DNA from: Bacillus_BD sp963787345
Lineage (GTDB): Bacteria > Bacillota > Bacilli > Bacillales > Cytobacillaceae
NCBI GenBank assembly: GCA_963787345.1
Contig: CAWBCW010000026.1
Coordinates: 682,001 to 746,000 of the forward strand
Direction: 5' to 3'
DNA: 64,000 bases
The translations under genes and the position numbers were made by a program. Of this stretch, positions 1-8,761 are shown piece by piece. Positions within the stretch are counted from its first letter, which is position 1; each line of letters starts with the position of its first letter. The notes beneath the pieces were generated by a model. It was not told the DNA's origin and did no database searches. It saw nothing but the letters and a program-made list of their open reading frames with translations.

Positions 1-600
1 AATCTAACCCAACTCTCGAACAAGAATGGTACACTTCTATCGCTAGGGGTACTCGGTACTCTTTGGTCTGCTTCAAACGGCATTAATGCGATCGTTAAGG
101 TTATCAATCGTTCTTATAATGTTAATGAGGATCGAACTTTTTTTAAAAAAAGGATCATGGCAATATTATTAACACTTGCCATGATTGTTGTGATTATTGT
201 GGTTTTAATCTTGCCTGTTTTCGGGAAACATATTGGAATTTTTCTATTCTCACAGCTAGAGCTATCGGGTCAATTCCTCAAGATTTGGAATGCCATCCGT
301 TGGATTGTAAGTACTGTGATTATTTTTTTGATTTTTATCGCCCTTTACTGGCTAGCGCCAAGTAAACGATTTGCCTGCCGAACAGCCATCCCGGGTGCCA
401 TTTTTTCGACTATAGGCTGGATTGTTACTTCCCTTGCTTTCTCTTTTTATGTGGACAATTTCTCCAATTACTCCTCAACTTACGGGAGCATTGGAGCAAT
501 TATTATTCTAATGATTTGGTTTTATATTTCTGGGATTATCATTATTATTGGCGGGGACGTAAATGCATACTTTACCGTTTATCGAAAAAAAGACTGTTAA
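1..600 (+). CDS. yfkH: YihY/BrkB-family membrane protein, 3' part only
   Basis: The reading frame is open from base 1, so the gene starts outside the window; about 199 C-terminal residues are present. The protein has several strongly hydrophobic segments and the family-like stretch GTLWSASNGINAIVKVINR, followed by AIPGAIFSTIGW and a terminal GGDVNAYF. These features fit the YihY/virulence factor BrkB (UPF0761) family of multi-pass membrane proteins, whose biochemical role is not settled. The neighbours yfkD and yfkAB are the same as around yfkH in B. subtilis, which supports the name. The stop codon overlaps the left boundary of the first structured repeat. Family is fairly sure; substrate or function is unknown. 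Confidence 0.8.
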   Translation, partial: NLTQLSNKNGTLLSLGVLGTLWSASNGINAIVKVINRSYNVNEDRTFFKKRIMAILLTLAMIVVIIVVLILPVFGKHIGIFLFSQLELSGQFLKIWNAIRWIVSTVIIFLIFIALYWLAPSKRFACRTAIPGAIFSTIGWIVTSLAFSFYVDNFSNYSSTYGSIGAIIILMIWFYISGIIIIIGGDVNAYFTVYRKKDC

Positions 601-788
601 CCTCCTTCAGCAGAAGTCTCCCACTTCCGTAAGTGGCGAGATGAATGCAAGCTTTTGTCAATTCAGTGGGGGTTAACCCTGAGCTGAATGAAGTTAAAGC
701 CTCCGGCGGATGTCACGGATTTTTTAAGGGTGATTTCTCGAGCGGGCTCGAGAAAAATCCGGACGCAAATTCGACGGACGAATTTGAT
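598..788 (+). ncRNA. Structured repeat copy 1 (HEARO/omega-RNA-like, stand-alone)
   Basis: First of five related copies. It begins at the conserved TTAAC(C/T)TCCTTCAGCA and ends at CGAATTTGAT. Hairpins seen: CTCCCACTT/AAGTGGCGAG, a TTCAG..GGGG / CCCT..CTGAA stem, a long stem CGGATTTTT/AAAAATCCGG enclosing CTCGAGCGGGCTCGAG, and a final CAAATTCG/CGAATTTG. The core GTTAAAGCCTCCGGCGGATG is conserved between copies. No tnpA, tnpB or iscB gene is attached. A short open frame across it (645-872) is a by-product of the repeat, not a gene. Identification as an IscB-type omega-RNA/HEARO or PATE-like element is an inference from architecture and remembered omega-RNA core sequence. Confidence 0.6.
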
Positions 789-907
789 TCCCCTCAGCAG
801 CTTGTTCCAAAAACCAACCTAAAATTACCTTCTTTAATTGCAGGTTTATTGCAAAAGATAAAGACAGGCTAAAAAAGCCGATTAAGTATTCAGGAGGTAT
901 GAGGATT

Positions 908-1015
908 ATGACGAAACATACAAAAAAGGATGGCGGAACAAAGCAGCAGAAGAATAAAAACCAATCCACAAAAAAAACATCCGGCTCAGCGAATGGCTCA
1001 AACGGGTATCACTAA
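908..1015 (+). CDS. Small basic hydrophilic protein, 35 aa, unknown function
   Basis: A 35-codon frame starts with ATG at 908, ten bases after a perfect AGGAGG (892-897), and is followed at once by a strong rho-independent hairpin. The product is rich in Lys, Gln, Asn, Ser and Gly and ends SANGSNGYH. It has no hydrophobic segment. The perfect ribosome-binding site and dedicated terminator argue that it is expressed. Its composition resembles minor small acid-soluble spore proteins of Bacillus, but I do not recognise a specific family, so this is only a suggestion. An in-frame ATG at 899 overlaps the Shine-Dalgarno and is unlikely to be used. Confidence 0.55.
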   Translation: MTKHTKKDGGTKQQKNKNQSTKKTSGSANGSNGYH

Positions 1016-1017
1016 AA

Positions 1018-1049
1018 AAACATCCGGGATTTTCCCGGATGTTTTTTTA
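1018..1049 (+). terminator. Rho-independent terminator of the small ORF
   Basis: Ten-base perfect stem ACATCCGGGA/TCCCGGATGT with a 3-nt loop and a following run of seven T. The A-run on the other side means it may also work for transcripts from the right, such as the ZosA-like gene. Confidence 0.85.
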
Positions 1050-1091
1050 TTTAATGGTAAGTGAGAATATTAACTCCATGTACTACCTATG

Positions 1092-3020
1092 TTAAGAACG
1101 TAATAATCTTAAACCATTTAGAATGACAAGGATGGTGCTTCCTTCGTGTCCAATCACACCTAAAGGCAGATCAACAACCTGTAGGAAATTGGAGCAGATG
1201 AGAAGGGAAATAATGCTAATGGAAAAAATGACATTTTGTCTCACAATTTTATTCATTCGTTGAGAAAGTTGAATGGCTTCTGAGATTCTAGGCAGGTCAT
1301 TTTTCATGAGGACGACATCTGCTGTTTCCAATGCTACATCCGTTCCACCGCCCATTGCAATTCCAACATTAGCTGTTGCAAGTGCTGGAGCATCATTAAT
1401 CCCATCCCCAACCATGGCGACTGTTCCGTATTTTTCTTTTAACGCTTTAAGATGATCTACTTTATTTTCAGGCAAACATTCGGCGATGTATTCGTCCACA
1501 TGGCATTCTTCAGAAATGGCATGGGCCGTTTTTGAGCTATCTCCCGTTAACATAATCGTATAAATTCCTTGCTTTTTTAATCGGTCAATCGCTTGTTTCG
1601 TTTCTTCTCTCACTTGATCTTTTAAGGCAATAATAGCAACAACTACACCATTTTTTTGTACAAATACGGTTGTTTTTCCTTCACTTGAGAACTTTTGATC
1701 AGCACCTTCTGCAAACTGCTCAGCCTCTTCATTTCCAACAAAGCCTGCCTTTCCAATCTTCCATTCATCATTGGCGATCAGAGCCTTCACGCCCCAACCA
1801 GCAACATCCTCAATTCCTTCTGGATCAAGAAGTTCGCTTTTTAATCGATTCTTTGCATATTTGACAATGGCGTTTGCCAGAGGATGGTTAGAGTGGCTTT
1901 CAATTGATGCTGCATAAAGTAATGTTTCATCTGCATTTAGACCATCGGCAACGACAACATCTGTTACTTCAGGCTGACCTTTTGTTAAGGTTCCTGTTTT
2001 GTCAAAAGCAATGGCTTTAATATGACTCAAGTTTTCTAAATGGATTCCACCTTTGAAAAGAATGCCATGCTTCGCTCCGTTTGAGATGGCTGATAAGGTT
2101 GCCGGCATAATCGAAGCGACAAGCGCACATGGTGAAGCAACAACAAGTAATACCATGGAACGGTAAAAGGTTTCAGTCCAGCTCCATCCAAGTAAATAAT
2201 GGGGCAAGAACATCATGAGTATGACCGCGAATAAAACAAATTTGACATAATTTCCTTCAAAACGCTCAATAAAGAGTTGAGAAGGGGACTTTTCGCTTTG
2301 TGCGGATTGCACTAAATCAATGATTTTTTGAAAGAGAGTTTCATTCGATAACTTTGTAATTTCAACGGTAATCGAACCATTTAAATTAACGGTTCCGGCA
2401 AATACTTCCGCTTCAAGTCCTTTTGTTACTGGGACGGACTCACCGGTAATAGCAGCCTCATCAATTGTTGTCATGCCTTTCACAATTTTTCCATCAGAGG
2501 GGATACTTTCCCCTGGTTTAATCAGGATTAAATCACCCATCTTAAGATCAAAGACATTTACAAGCTGCTCGCTCCCGTTGGAAACTAATAATGCTTCTTG
2601 GGGCTGTAGTTCCATTAAAGACGAGATTTCTTTCGTGCTTTTATTCATTGCATAGGTTTCCAAAGCACCACTTAATGAAAAAATAAAGATTAAGATAGCA
2701 CCTTCTGTCCAATAACCAATAAGGGCAGAACCAACCGCTGCAAGGATCATGAGTAATTCCACATTTAATTGTTTATTTTCAATTGTATCAAGAACCCCTT
2801 CTTTTGCTTTTGCAAAGCCCCCAATGACAAAAGAAAGAAGATAAATGAGAGTAGACAGCGTACTTTCTTCTTTATAGGATAATAACCAGCCGATTAAAAT
2901 TAAAACTCCACATATTATGGCAGCGATTAATTCTCCATTAGCTTTTACTTTCATCCAAAGATTTTCTTGTTCCTGAAGAGCTTCTTGCTTACTTTCTAAA
3001 AATTGAGCTCCTAAATTCAA
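1092..3020 (-). CDS. zosA: Heavy-metal P1B-type ATPase, ZosA-like
   Basis: 642-residue P-type ATPase. TGES actuator motif at about 192-195, phosphorylation motif DKTGT at 340-344, and hinge GDGINDAP near 545. The transmembrane metal site is SPC (296-298) rather than CPC. There is no N-terminal CxxC HMA domain. The SPC motif, the length and the KAKEG..ENK.LNVE.LMI region match B. subtilis ZosA (YkvW), a PerR-controlled zinc-transporting ATPase linked to the peroxide response; the symbol rests on this remembered similarity. The start ATG at 3020 is preceded by a good AGGAGGGG site. A hairpin (GCTGCCACC/GGTGACAGC, about 3110-3132) lies upstream. I saw no convincing PerR box. Direction of transport cannot be read from sequence. 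Confidence 0.75.
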   Translation of the reverse strand: MNLGAQFLESKQEALQEQENLWMKVKANGELIAAIICGVLILIGWLLSYKEESTLSTLIYLLSFVIGGFAKAKEGVLDTIENKQLNVELLMILAAVGSALIGYWTEGAILIFIFSLSGALETYAMNKSTKEISSLMELQPQEALLVSNGSEQLVNVFDLKMGDLILIKPGESIPSDGKIVKGMTTIDEAAITGESVPVTKGLEAEVFAGTVNLNGSITVEITKLSNETLFQKIIDLVQSAQSEKSPSQLFIERFEGNYVKFVLFAVILMMFLPHYLLGWSWTETFYRSMVLLVVASPCALVASIMPATLSAISNGAKHGILFKGGIHLENLSHIKAIAFDKTGTLTKGQPEVTDVVVADGLNADETLLYAASIESHSNHPLANAIVKYAKNRLKSELLDPEGIEDVAGWGVKALIANDEWKIGKAGFVGNEEAEQFAEGADQKFSSEGKTTVFVQKNGVVVAIIALKDQVREETKQAIDRLKKQGIYTIMLTGDSSKTAHAISEECHVDEYIAECLPENKVDHLKALKEKYGTVAMVGDGINDAPALATANVGIAMGGGTDVALETADVVLMKNDLPRISEAIQLSQRMNKIVRQNVIFSISIISLLICSNFLQVVDLPLGVIGHEGSTILVILNGLRLLRS

Positions 3021-3285
3021 AAGAACCCCTCCTTTTCTAACGTTTCCGTAGTGTAATGTTTTTTAATTGAGAAAAATAATCAAAATCAACACCCTTAAAA
3101 AAACACGAAAGCTGCCACCAAAGGTGACAGCAAAAAAATATAAGATTTATTCATTTTTTTAAAAATACCATAGGCGCTTCGATTAGGAAAGAAAGTTGCT
3201 CAAATTCATGGATAAACTTTCATCACTCCGAAAACAATATAACTTGAAGAAATTAACACGAGAGAGTCGATGGAAGGAGTTTATT

Positions 3286-4107
3286 ATGAAAAATAAGGTT
3301 ATTTATTTACTCATTGTGCTAATGTTTATGCTAAGTTTTCTTCCACTAGCACAAGCGGAAAAGAAGACCGAACAAGAGGAAATACCGCCTAAGCAAAGTA
3401 TTAAAATACCAAATTCGGTGATGAACATCGCAAAAGAGAATACGTTTCCTAATACAATGAATGATCTGCCGAGATTGGAGCCAAGCGACCTGACAGAAGA
3501 ATTAATGGGCTCGACTAAAACAAAGATTGAAAATCCTGAACTTATTCGTATGCTTAATGAAACAACCGTTAATAGTACTCCTTTTGCTTTAGGATATAAA
3601 GCGATTGTTTATCTAGGGCAGTGGCCGCTTAATTATGAATCGATTGAAACGGCACCAAATTGGGAGTATCAAAAAATTAATACAAATTATTATGATAATC
3701 GAGCTGGTACAGCATCTTACCAAATTCATTATGTTCAAGAAGCTCAAAAATATGTTCGTGGCGGGTTAACGGCAAAGGTGGCTAATGCCGACCAAGTGAA
3801 AGATATGATGATCATAGAGGCCATGCAAAAGTCGAATTTACCGTTGGCATTTGAAACGTATATTGGTGCTGGTACGAAGAAAGATCAAGTGTATAATGTA
3901 AATCCAAAAATGTTGGGGTATCTTCATGGATATGCTCCGGCCATCAATGAAAAAGGAAAAGTTACTTACGGTGAAGTGTATTTAATGCTAAAGGGCCGAA
4001 AAAGGTCCATTTTAGTAAAAAATGTAACGACTCAAGGCATAAGTGCGTGGATTCCGATTCAAAATCATGTATCTTTCGGATTTAGCGCAAGTGAACAGCC
4101 GCAGTAA
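3286..4107 (+). CDS. yfkD: YfkD-like exported protein
   Basis: 273 residues starting at the ATG at 3286, which has GGAAGGAG ahead of it; the open frame extends 30 codons further upstream without a ribosome-binding site. Residues 1-24 form a signal peptide (MKNK, hydrophobic core, then PLAQA before EKK). The mature part is hydrophilic, with aromatic-rich stretches such as YLGQWPLNYES. It fits the YfkD-like family of unknown function. Position between yfkH-like and yfkAB-like genes matches B. subtilis. No catalytic motif recognised. Confidence 0.8.
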   Translation: MKNKVIYLLIVLMFMLSFLPLAQAEKKTEQEEIPPKQSIKIPNSVMNIAKENTFPNTMNDLPRLEPSDLTEELMGSTKTKIENPELIRMLNETTVNSTPFALGYKAIVYLGQWPLNYESIETAPNWEYQKINTNYYDNRAGTASYQIHYVQEAQKYVRGGLTAKVANADQVKDMMIIEAMQKSNLPLAFETYIGAGTKKDQVYNVNPKMLGYLHGYAPAINEKGKVTYGEVYLMLKGRKRSILVKNVTTQGISAWIPIQNHVSFGFSASEQPQ

Positions 4108-4123
4108 TAAGATATATATTTGT

Positions 4124-4166
4124 CATGAAAAAGTCCTTTAGACGAGGTCTTATGGACTTTTCCATG
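4124..4166. terminator. Bidirectional terminator between yfkD and yfkAB
   Basis: CATGAAAAAGTCC pairs with GGACTTTTCCATG across a 17-nt loop. It lies between convergent genes and has T-rich arms on both strands. Confidence 0.7.
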
Positions 4167-4175
4167 ATTTCAAGG

Positions 4176-5291
4176 TTATAAAATTGAGCGTTTCCCCTGG
4201 AAATCAACATCAGCATAATATCGATTTTTTACTAATACATTTGGTCCTAAGCATTGAACACTAGGGCAATGACAATTTAAGGAGTTGGCAAGCTCTGAAC
4301 CCATCCATTTCTCGTATACATCTAAAAGGCGATCATTTATAATATTTCCGAGTGCTGGAGTATCGCCGAAATCTGTTACAATTACATCTCCAGAGAAAAT
4401 ATTGATATTCAAACGGGAGCGGCCGTCTGGATCGTTACGCACAGTGACGTTTTTTGCTTCTCGTAACTTTTGAATTACTTTTAGATCCTCATCGCTTTCA
4501 ATGCAAGAGTAGAATGGAAGTGTCCCGAATAACATCCAAGTATCCTCATCACGAATACGGAGCAACTGGTCAATACAAGCACGTATTTCCTTTAAGCTTA
4601 AGGTTTCCAATGATGAAGCAAAATCAGAAGGGTACATCGGGTGAATTTCGTGGCGCTGGCATTTCATCTCATGAACAACCTGTTTGTGAATTTGTTCCAG
4701 ATGTGGTGCTGTCCGTTTGTTCAACATTGTTTCTGCAGCGACCATTACTCCGGTCTCAGCAATAGCTCGGCTATTTTCAATCATTTTGGAAAAGAGCTTT
4801 TTGCGTTGCTCACGAGATGGCTTTTGAGTCATTCGTGCAAATCCACCTTCGATATAATCCTCCTCCGTTCCCCAGTTATGAGAAATGTGAAGAATATCTA
4901 AGTATGGCAGGATTGTTTGATATCGATCTAAATCTAACGTTAAATTCGAATTTAATTGAGTACGTACACCTCGTTCATGCGCATACTTAAATAATGGCAC
5001 GACATAATTTTCAACCGATTTTCTTGATAAGACCGGTTCCCCGCCAGTAATACTTAATGTCCGCAAATGTGGAATTTCATCCAATCGCTTAAGGAGTAAA
5101 TCTAAAGGCAAAGCATCCGGATCTTTCGGTTGCAATGTATAACCAACCGCACAATGTTCACATCTCATATTACATAAATAAGTCGTTGTAAATTCTATAT
5201 TCGATAACGTCAGTTTTCCATATTCCTGTACATCCATATACGCTTCCCACGGATCGTATTTTGGTGACAGTTTCTTTTTTTCAGAAATCAT
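4176..5291 (-). CDS. yfkAB: Radical SAM protein YfkAB
   Basis: 371 residues. CxxxCxxC at Cys40, Cys44, Cys47 (YLCNMRCEHC) is the classical radical-SAM [4Fe-4S] motif, followed by the glycine-rich SITGGEPVLS. A second cysteine cluster near the C-terminus (NCHCPSVQC) suggests an auxiliary cluster or SPASM-like site. The family is known as the radical SAM/CxCxxxxC-motif protein YfkAB; its substrate is unknown to me. In some Bacillus genomes it appears as two genes, here it is one. It lies convergent to yfkD. Promoter not identified; the ATG at 5291 follows AAGGGAG. Confidence 0.85.
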   Translation of the reverse strand: MISEKKKLSPKYDPWEAYMDVQEYGKLTLSNIEFTTTYLCNMRCEHCAVGYTLQPKDPDALPLDLLLKRLDEIPHLRTLSITGGEPVLSRKSVENYVVPLFKYAHERGVRTQLNSNLTLDLDRYQTILPYLDILHISHNWGTEEDYIEGGFARMTQKPSREQRKKLFSKMIENSRAIAETGVMVAAETMLNKRTAPHLEQIHKQVVHEMKCQRHEIHPMYPSDFASSLETLSLKEIRACIDQLLRIRDEDTWMLFGTLPFYSCIESDEDLKVIQKLREAKNVTVRNDPDGRSRLNINIFSGDVIVTDFGDTPALGNIINDRLLDVYEKWMGSELANSLNCHCPSVQCLGPNVLVKNRYYADVDFQGKRSIL

Positions 5292-5497
5292 GCTAATCTC
5301 CCTTCAAAAAACGTACTTAATTATACTTATATATGTATATCCCTAGTCATTATTCATTTAATTATTGGACGTGTCAATGATAAAACTTCATACAATATGG
5401 GAATGCTATTAATGAGGAATGCCTGACTTAACAAATGTTATTGCCTTCTTCATCTATTTTCGATAGGATGTATACGATACTGAAAGGAGAATGTTTT

Positions 5498-5683
5498 TTG
5501 GGCAGTCCAACTCTTGATAAAAATACACAGGTAGATTTTTTAAAACAACGATTAAATATGTTTCTTGAAACATTAGATACCATTAATCCTGAAGATACCG
5601 ATTTAGAGGATATTGATCGATTAATTGCAATGATTGATGAAATAGACGTTAAGGTACAGGAATTCAAAATTAGTGAAGAGTAA
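5498..5683 (+). CDS. SE1561-family small protein
   Basis: About 61 residues from a TTG start at 5498, eight bases after AAAGGAG (5483-5489). An upstream ATG at 5491 is out of frame and the longer open frame has no ribosome-binding site. The sequence (VDFLKQRLNMFLETLD, then TDLEDIDRLIAMIDEI) is acidic and predicted helical, and matches the SE1561 family of short Bacillota proteins of unknown function. A terminator follows immediately, so it is likely a single-gene transcript. Confidence 0.75.
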   Translation: MGSPTLDKNTQVDFLKQRLNMFLETLDTINPEDTDLEDIDRLIAMIDEIDVKVQEFKISEE

Positions 5684-5711
5684 GAGCCAATCTCGATTGG
5701 CTCTTTTTTTT
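5684..5711 (+). terminator. Terminator after SE1561-family gene
   Basis: GAGCCAATC/GATTGGCTC perfect stem followed by eight T. It begins just behind the TAA stop. Confidence 0.9.
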
Positions 5712-5809
5712 GTCTCAATTGCCTTCTGCTTTAAAATTGGAGATTTTATGAGTATAATTAAGATGTCTAAATTATCGAAAAATTATGAGGGTGGAGAGGA
5801 GAAACACAG

Positions 5810-7360
5810 ATGAACATAGAGAAGTTTCAAGAGAGTATGTACGAGCTTATTGTAGAAACGTCTACAGGGCTGCCTAAGGATGTTCGCAGAGCAATTAAAG
5901 CTGCTAAGGAGAATGAGAGCATCGGGACAAGATCAGCGATGGCCCTTGGGACGATAACGAACAATATTAAAATGGCTGATGATAATGTATCACCTATTTG
6001 CCAAGATACCGGTCTTCCAACGTTCAAAATTAAAACACCCATTGGCGTGAATCAAATCGAACTGAAAAAGGCGATCTACAATGCGATTGTGGAGGCAACG
6101 AAAAATGGGAAGCTACGTCCAAATTCAGTAGATTCGTTAACAGGGGAAAATAGCGGCGATAACCTTGGCGGGGGTACGCCGGTTATTAAGTTTGAACAAT
6201 GGGAAAAAGATGAGATTGATGTTCGTTTAATTTTAAAAGGCGGCGGCTGTGAAAATAAAAATATTCAATACAGTTTACCTTGTGAATTAGAAGGACTCGG
6301 CCGTGCCGGTCGTGACCTTGATGGAATTCGTAAATGTATTATGCACTCTGTATATCAAGCGCAAGGACAAGGGTGTTCGGCAGGCTTTATTGGGGTCGGG
6401 ATCGGCGGCGATCGTTCCGCGGGCTATGATTTAGCAAAAGAACAGCTTTTCCGTTCAAATGAGGATATCAATCCAAATGAAGACCTGCGTAAATTAGAAG
6501 AATATGTGATGGAAAACGCCAATAAATTAGGAATCGGAACGATGGGATTTGGCGGTGAAACGACGCTTTTAGGCTGTAAAGTCGGCGTGATGAACCGAAT
6601 TCCAGCAAGCTTCTTCGTTTCTGTTGCGTATAACTGCTGGGCATTCCGACGACTGGGTGTTTCTGTAGATGCAAATACAGGGAAAATTAAAGAGTGGTTG
6701 TACCAAGAAGGGGAAAAAATTGACTTTTCCGAAGCACAAGCTCAAAAGGAAACAGCAGCTGCGTCAGAGTCATCTGTCAATGTCGTTGAATTGCAAGCAC
6801 CTATTACAGAGGAGCAAATCCGCGGGTTAAAAGTCGGAGATGTTGTGAAGATTTCTGGAAGAATGTATACAGGCCGTGATGCGATTCATAAACATTTGTC
6901 TGAGAATGACTCTCCTGTAGATTTAAATGGACAAATTATTTACCATTGTGGTCCTGTTATGTTAAAAGATGAAAAAGGAAATTGGCATGTGAAAGCGGCC
7001 GGACCAACGACAAGTATTCGTGAGGAGCCTTATCAGGGAGATATTATGAAACGCTTTGGGATTCGTGCTGTTATCGGAAAGGGTGGAATGGGTCCAAAAA
7101 CATTAGCCGCTCTTGAAGAACATGGCGGCGTGTATTTGAATGCGATTGGCGGGGCTGCTCAATATTATGCAGATTGTATTAAGTCAGTAGATGGTGTAGA
7201 TTTAATGCAATTTGGTATTCCAGAGGCTATGTGGCATTTAACGGTTGAAGGATTTACAGCTGTTGTTACGATGGACTCTCACGGAAACAGTCTACACAAA
7301 GATGTTGACAAATCTTCTCTTGAAAAACTAGCTCAATTTAAAGAACCAGTGTTTAAATAA
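5810..7360 (+). CDS. fumA: Class I (Fe-S) fumarate hydratase
   Basis: 516 residues, the usual length of fused class I fumarases (alpha domain, then beta domain). It interconverts fumarate and malate in the TCA cycle using an oxygen-sensitive [4Fe-4S] cluster. Likely cluster ligands are Cys64 (SPICQDTG), Cys189 (GQGCSAGF) and Cys256 (LLGCKVG). The alpha part has GENSGDNLGGGTP and GIGGDRSAGYD; the beta domain starts near residue 330 (LKVGDVVKISGRMYTGRDAIHK) and ends with AMWHLTVEGF. B. subtilis relies on the unrelated class II FumC; class I enzymes are known in other Bacillus lineages. GGTGGAGAGGAG precedes the ATG. It is a single gene with its own terminator. Confidence 0.92.
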   Translation: MNIEKFQESMYELIVETSTGLPKDVRRAIKAAKENESIGTRSAMALGTITNNIKMADDNVSPICQDTGLPTFKIKTPIGVNQIELKKAIYNAIVEATKNGKLRPNSVDSLTGENSGDNLGGGTPVIKFEQWEKDEIDVRLILKGGGCENKNIQYSLPCELEGLGRAGRDLDGIRKCIMHSVYQAQGQGCSAGFIGVGIGGDRSAGYDLAKEQLFRSNEDINPNEDLRKLEEYVMENANKLGIGTMGFGGETTLLGCKVGVMNRIPASFFVSVAYNCWAFRRLGVSVDANTGKIKEWLYQEGEKIDFSEAQAQKETAAASESSVNVVELQAPITEEQIRGLKVGDVVKISGRMYTGRDAIHKHLSENDSPVDLNGQIIYHCGPVMLKDEKGNWHVKAAGPTTSIREEPYQGDIMKRFGIRAVIGKGGMGPKTLAALEEHGGVYLNAIGGAAQYYADCIKSVDGVDLMQFGIPEAMWHLTVEGFTAVVTMDSHGNSLHKDVDKSSLEKLAQFKEPVFK

Positions 7361-7365
7361 TGATG

Positions 7366-7399
7366 ATGTCCTTCATTGCTTTTTATGAAGGACATTTTT
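7366..7399 (+). terminator. Terminator after fumarase gene
   Basis: ATGTCCTTCAT/ATGAAGGACAT stem, loop of about eight bases, then five T. Confidence 0.85.
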
Positions 7400-7481
7400 C
7401 ATCTAATTGCCAATTGAAATGACGCATTGAATTGTCTTCCAAAGTCACAATAAGTACGAAAGAACGGAAGGAGACAAATCA

Positions 7482-8255
7482 ATGAAGATACTTAAATCCA
7501 TTGTGTTCATGTGTTTGCTTTTTTTCATAACAAGTTCATTTGTTTCGGCAGAGAGCTTTCCGAATAAGGCCATTCATTGGGGAATCCCAAAAGCAACAAA
7601 CGAAACACCTCCCGATGCTGGGCAAGCATGGAATGAGATCGTAAAAAAACATGGAGCCTTTTACAAAGGCGATCCTAATAAAAAAGACATTTATTTAACT
7701 TTTGATAATGGTTATGAAAATGGATACACAGAAAAGATTTTGGATGTTTTGAAAAAGGAAAAAGTGCCTGCTGCATTTTTTGTGACAGGGCATTATTTAG
7801 AAACAGCACCTGAACTAGTAAAGCGAATGGCAAAAGAAGACCATATTATTGGAAATCATTCGTGGAGCCATCCTGATTTAACGAGTGTAAGTGATGAAAA
7901 GATCGTTGAGGAGCTAGCTAAAGTCCGTAAGAAAACGGAAGAACTTACTGGAATTAATACGATGAAGTATTTACGGCCGCCAAGGGGAATTTTCAGTGAA
8001 CGGACGATGGCGGTTGCCAAAGACCAAGGGTATACCCATGCTTTATGGTCATTAGCCTATGTCGATTGGAATACGGACCAACAAAAGGGAGCTCAGTATG
8101 CATATGATAATGTTATGTCTCGCATTCATCCAGGCGCAGTCATGCTCCTACATACCGTTTCCAAAGATAATGCGGATGCTTTAGAAAGTGTGATTAAAGA
8201 TTTGAAGAAGAAGGGCTATACGTTTAAAAGTCTTGATGACTTAGAGGTTAAATAA
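7482..8255 (+). CDS. pdaA: Delta-lactam-biosynthetic de-N-acetylase PdaA
   Basis: 257 residues with an N-terminal signal peptide (cleavage near FVSA-ES, about residue 24) and a NodB-type polysaccharide deacetylase domain. Visible motifs: LTFDNGYENGY (motif 1; D-N instead of D-D, as in PdaA), NHSWSHP (metal-binding His pair), RPPRG (motif 3) and the C-terminal LLHTVS. PdaA de-acetylates N-acetylmuramic acid during formation of muramic-delta-lactam in spore cortex peptidoglycan, which is needed for germination. It acts outside the forespore membrane. GGAAGGAG precedes the ATG. Neighbours yfjT-like and yfjP-like match B. subtilis. In that species pdaA is sigma-G dependent; I did not find a clear sigma-G promoter here. 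Confidence 0.93.
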   Translation: MKILKSIVFMCLLFFITSSFVSAESFPNKAIHWGIPKATNETPPDAGQAWNEIVKKHGAFYKGDPNKKDIYLTFDNGYENGYTEKILDVLKKEKVPAAFFVTGHYLETAPELVKRMAKEDHIIGNHSWSHPDLTSVSDEKIVEELAKVRKKTEELTGINTMKYLRPPRGIFSERTMAVAKDQGYTHALWSLAYVDWNTDQQKGAQYAYDNVMSRIHPGAVMLLHTVSKDNADALESVIKDLKKKGYTFKSLDDLEVK

Positions 8256-8263
8256 GGTGAAGC

Positions 8264-8308
8264 GGCTGACTCTAACAGGGATTCTAGACAGGTTAATTAG
8301 AGTCAGCC
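8264..8308. terminator. Terminator between convergent pdaA and yfjT-like gene
   Basis: GGCTGACTCTAA pairs with TTAGAGTCAGCC. The loop is about 21 bases and the + strand tail is CTTTAT, so termination strength is moderate. Confidence 0.65.
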
Positions 8309-8334
8309 CTTTATAAGTCGAGTATTTTAGAGGT

Positions 8335-8526
8335 TTATAAAAGCTGGTAATTTTTATGAGCTACTACCGTAATTGGGGTTTCAATATGCAGTAGTTTAGC
8401 ATCCTGGTGAGTAAGAGAAACTAAAACACTTTCTTCCTTTACCTTCACTACTTTCCCTGTAAATTGTTGTCCTTGACGATGAAAGAGAATTGTATCCCCA
8501 GTATCTGCTAACGTTTTTTCTTCCAT
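8335..8526 (-). CDS. yfjT: DUF2187-family small protein
   Basis: 63 residues, no signal or membrane segment. The central part (GDTILFHRQGQQFTGKVVKVKEESVLVSL) has the alternating pattern of a small KOW/SH3-like beta barrel, as expected for DUF2187 (YkvS/YfjT). Function unknown. AGGGAGAG lies just upstream of the ATG. It is convergent with pdaA, as in B. subtilis; the symbol rests on that context. Confidence 0.65.
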   Translation of the reverse strand: MEEKTLADTGDTILFHRQGQQFTGKVVKVKEESVLVSLTHQDAKLLHIETPITVVAHKNYQLL

Positions 8527-8761
8527 TCCATTTCTCTCCCTCTATAAAAAGATCATTAAACATGTTTTACTCAATAAACGATCGAAAATAGAATAAAACA
8601 TGAACTTTTTTTCAAGTATGGCATCTGTGTACAATACGTGTCAAACAATAAGCAGACTTATGGTTTGATGATTGATCGGAAGGCTGATCATGAATGCAAA
8701 AGGTCGTAACTATTAAGCCCATTCGAGTTATGGTATAATACGAAAAAAGTAATAAGAACGG

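Noticed and set aside
645..872. 75-codon open frame across repeat copy 1
   Set aside because: It follows the repeat sequence; a related frame appears in copy 3, there is no ribosome-binding site, and hairpins rather than codons are conserved.
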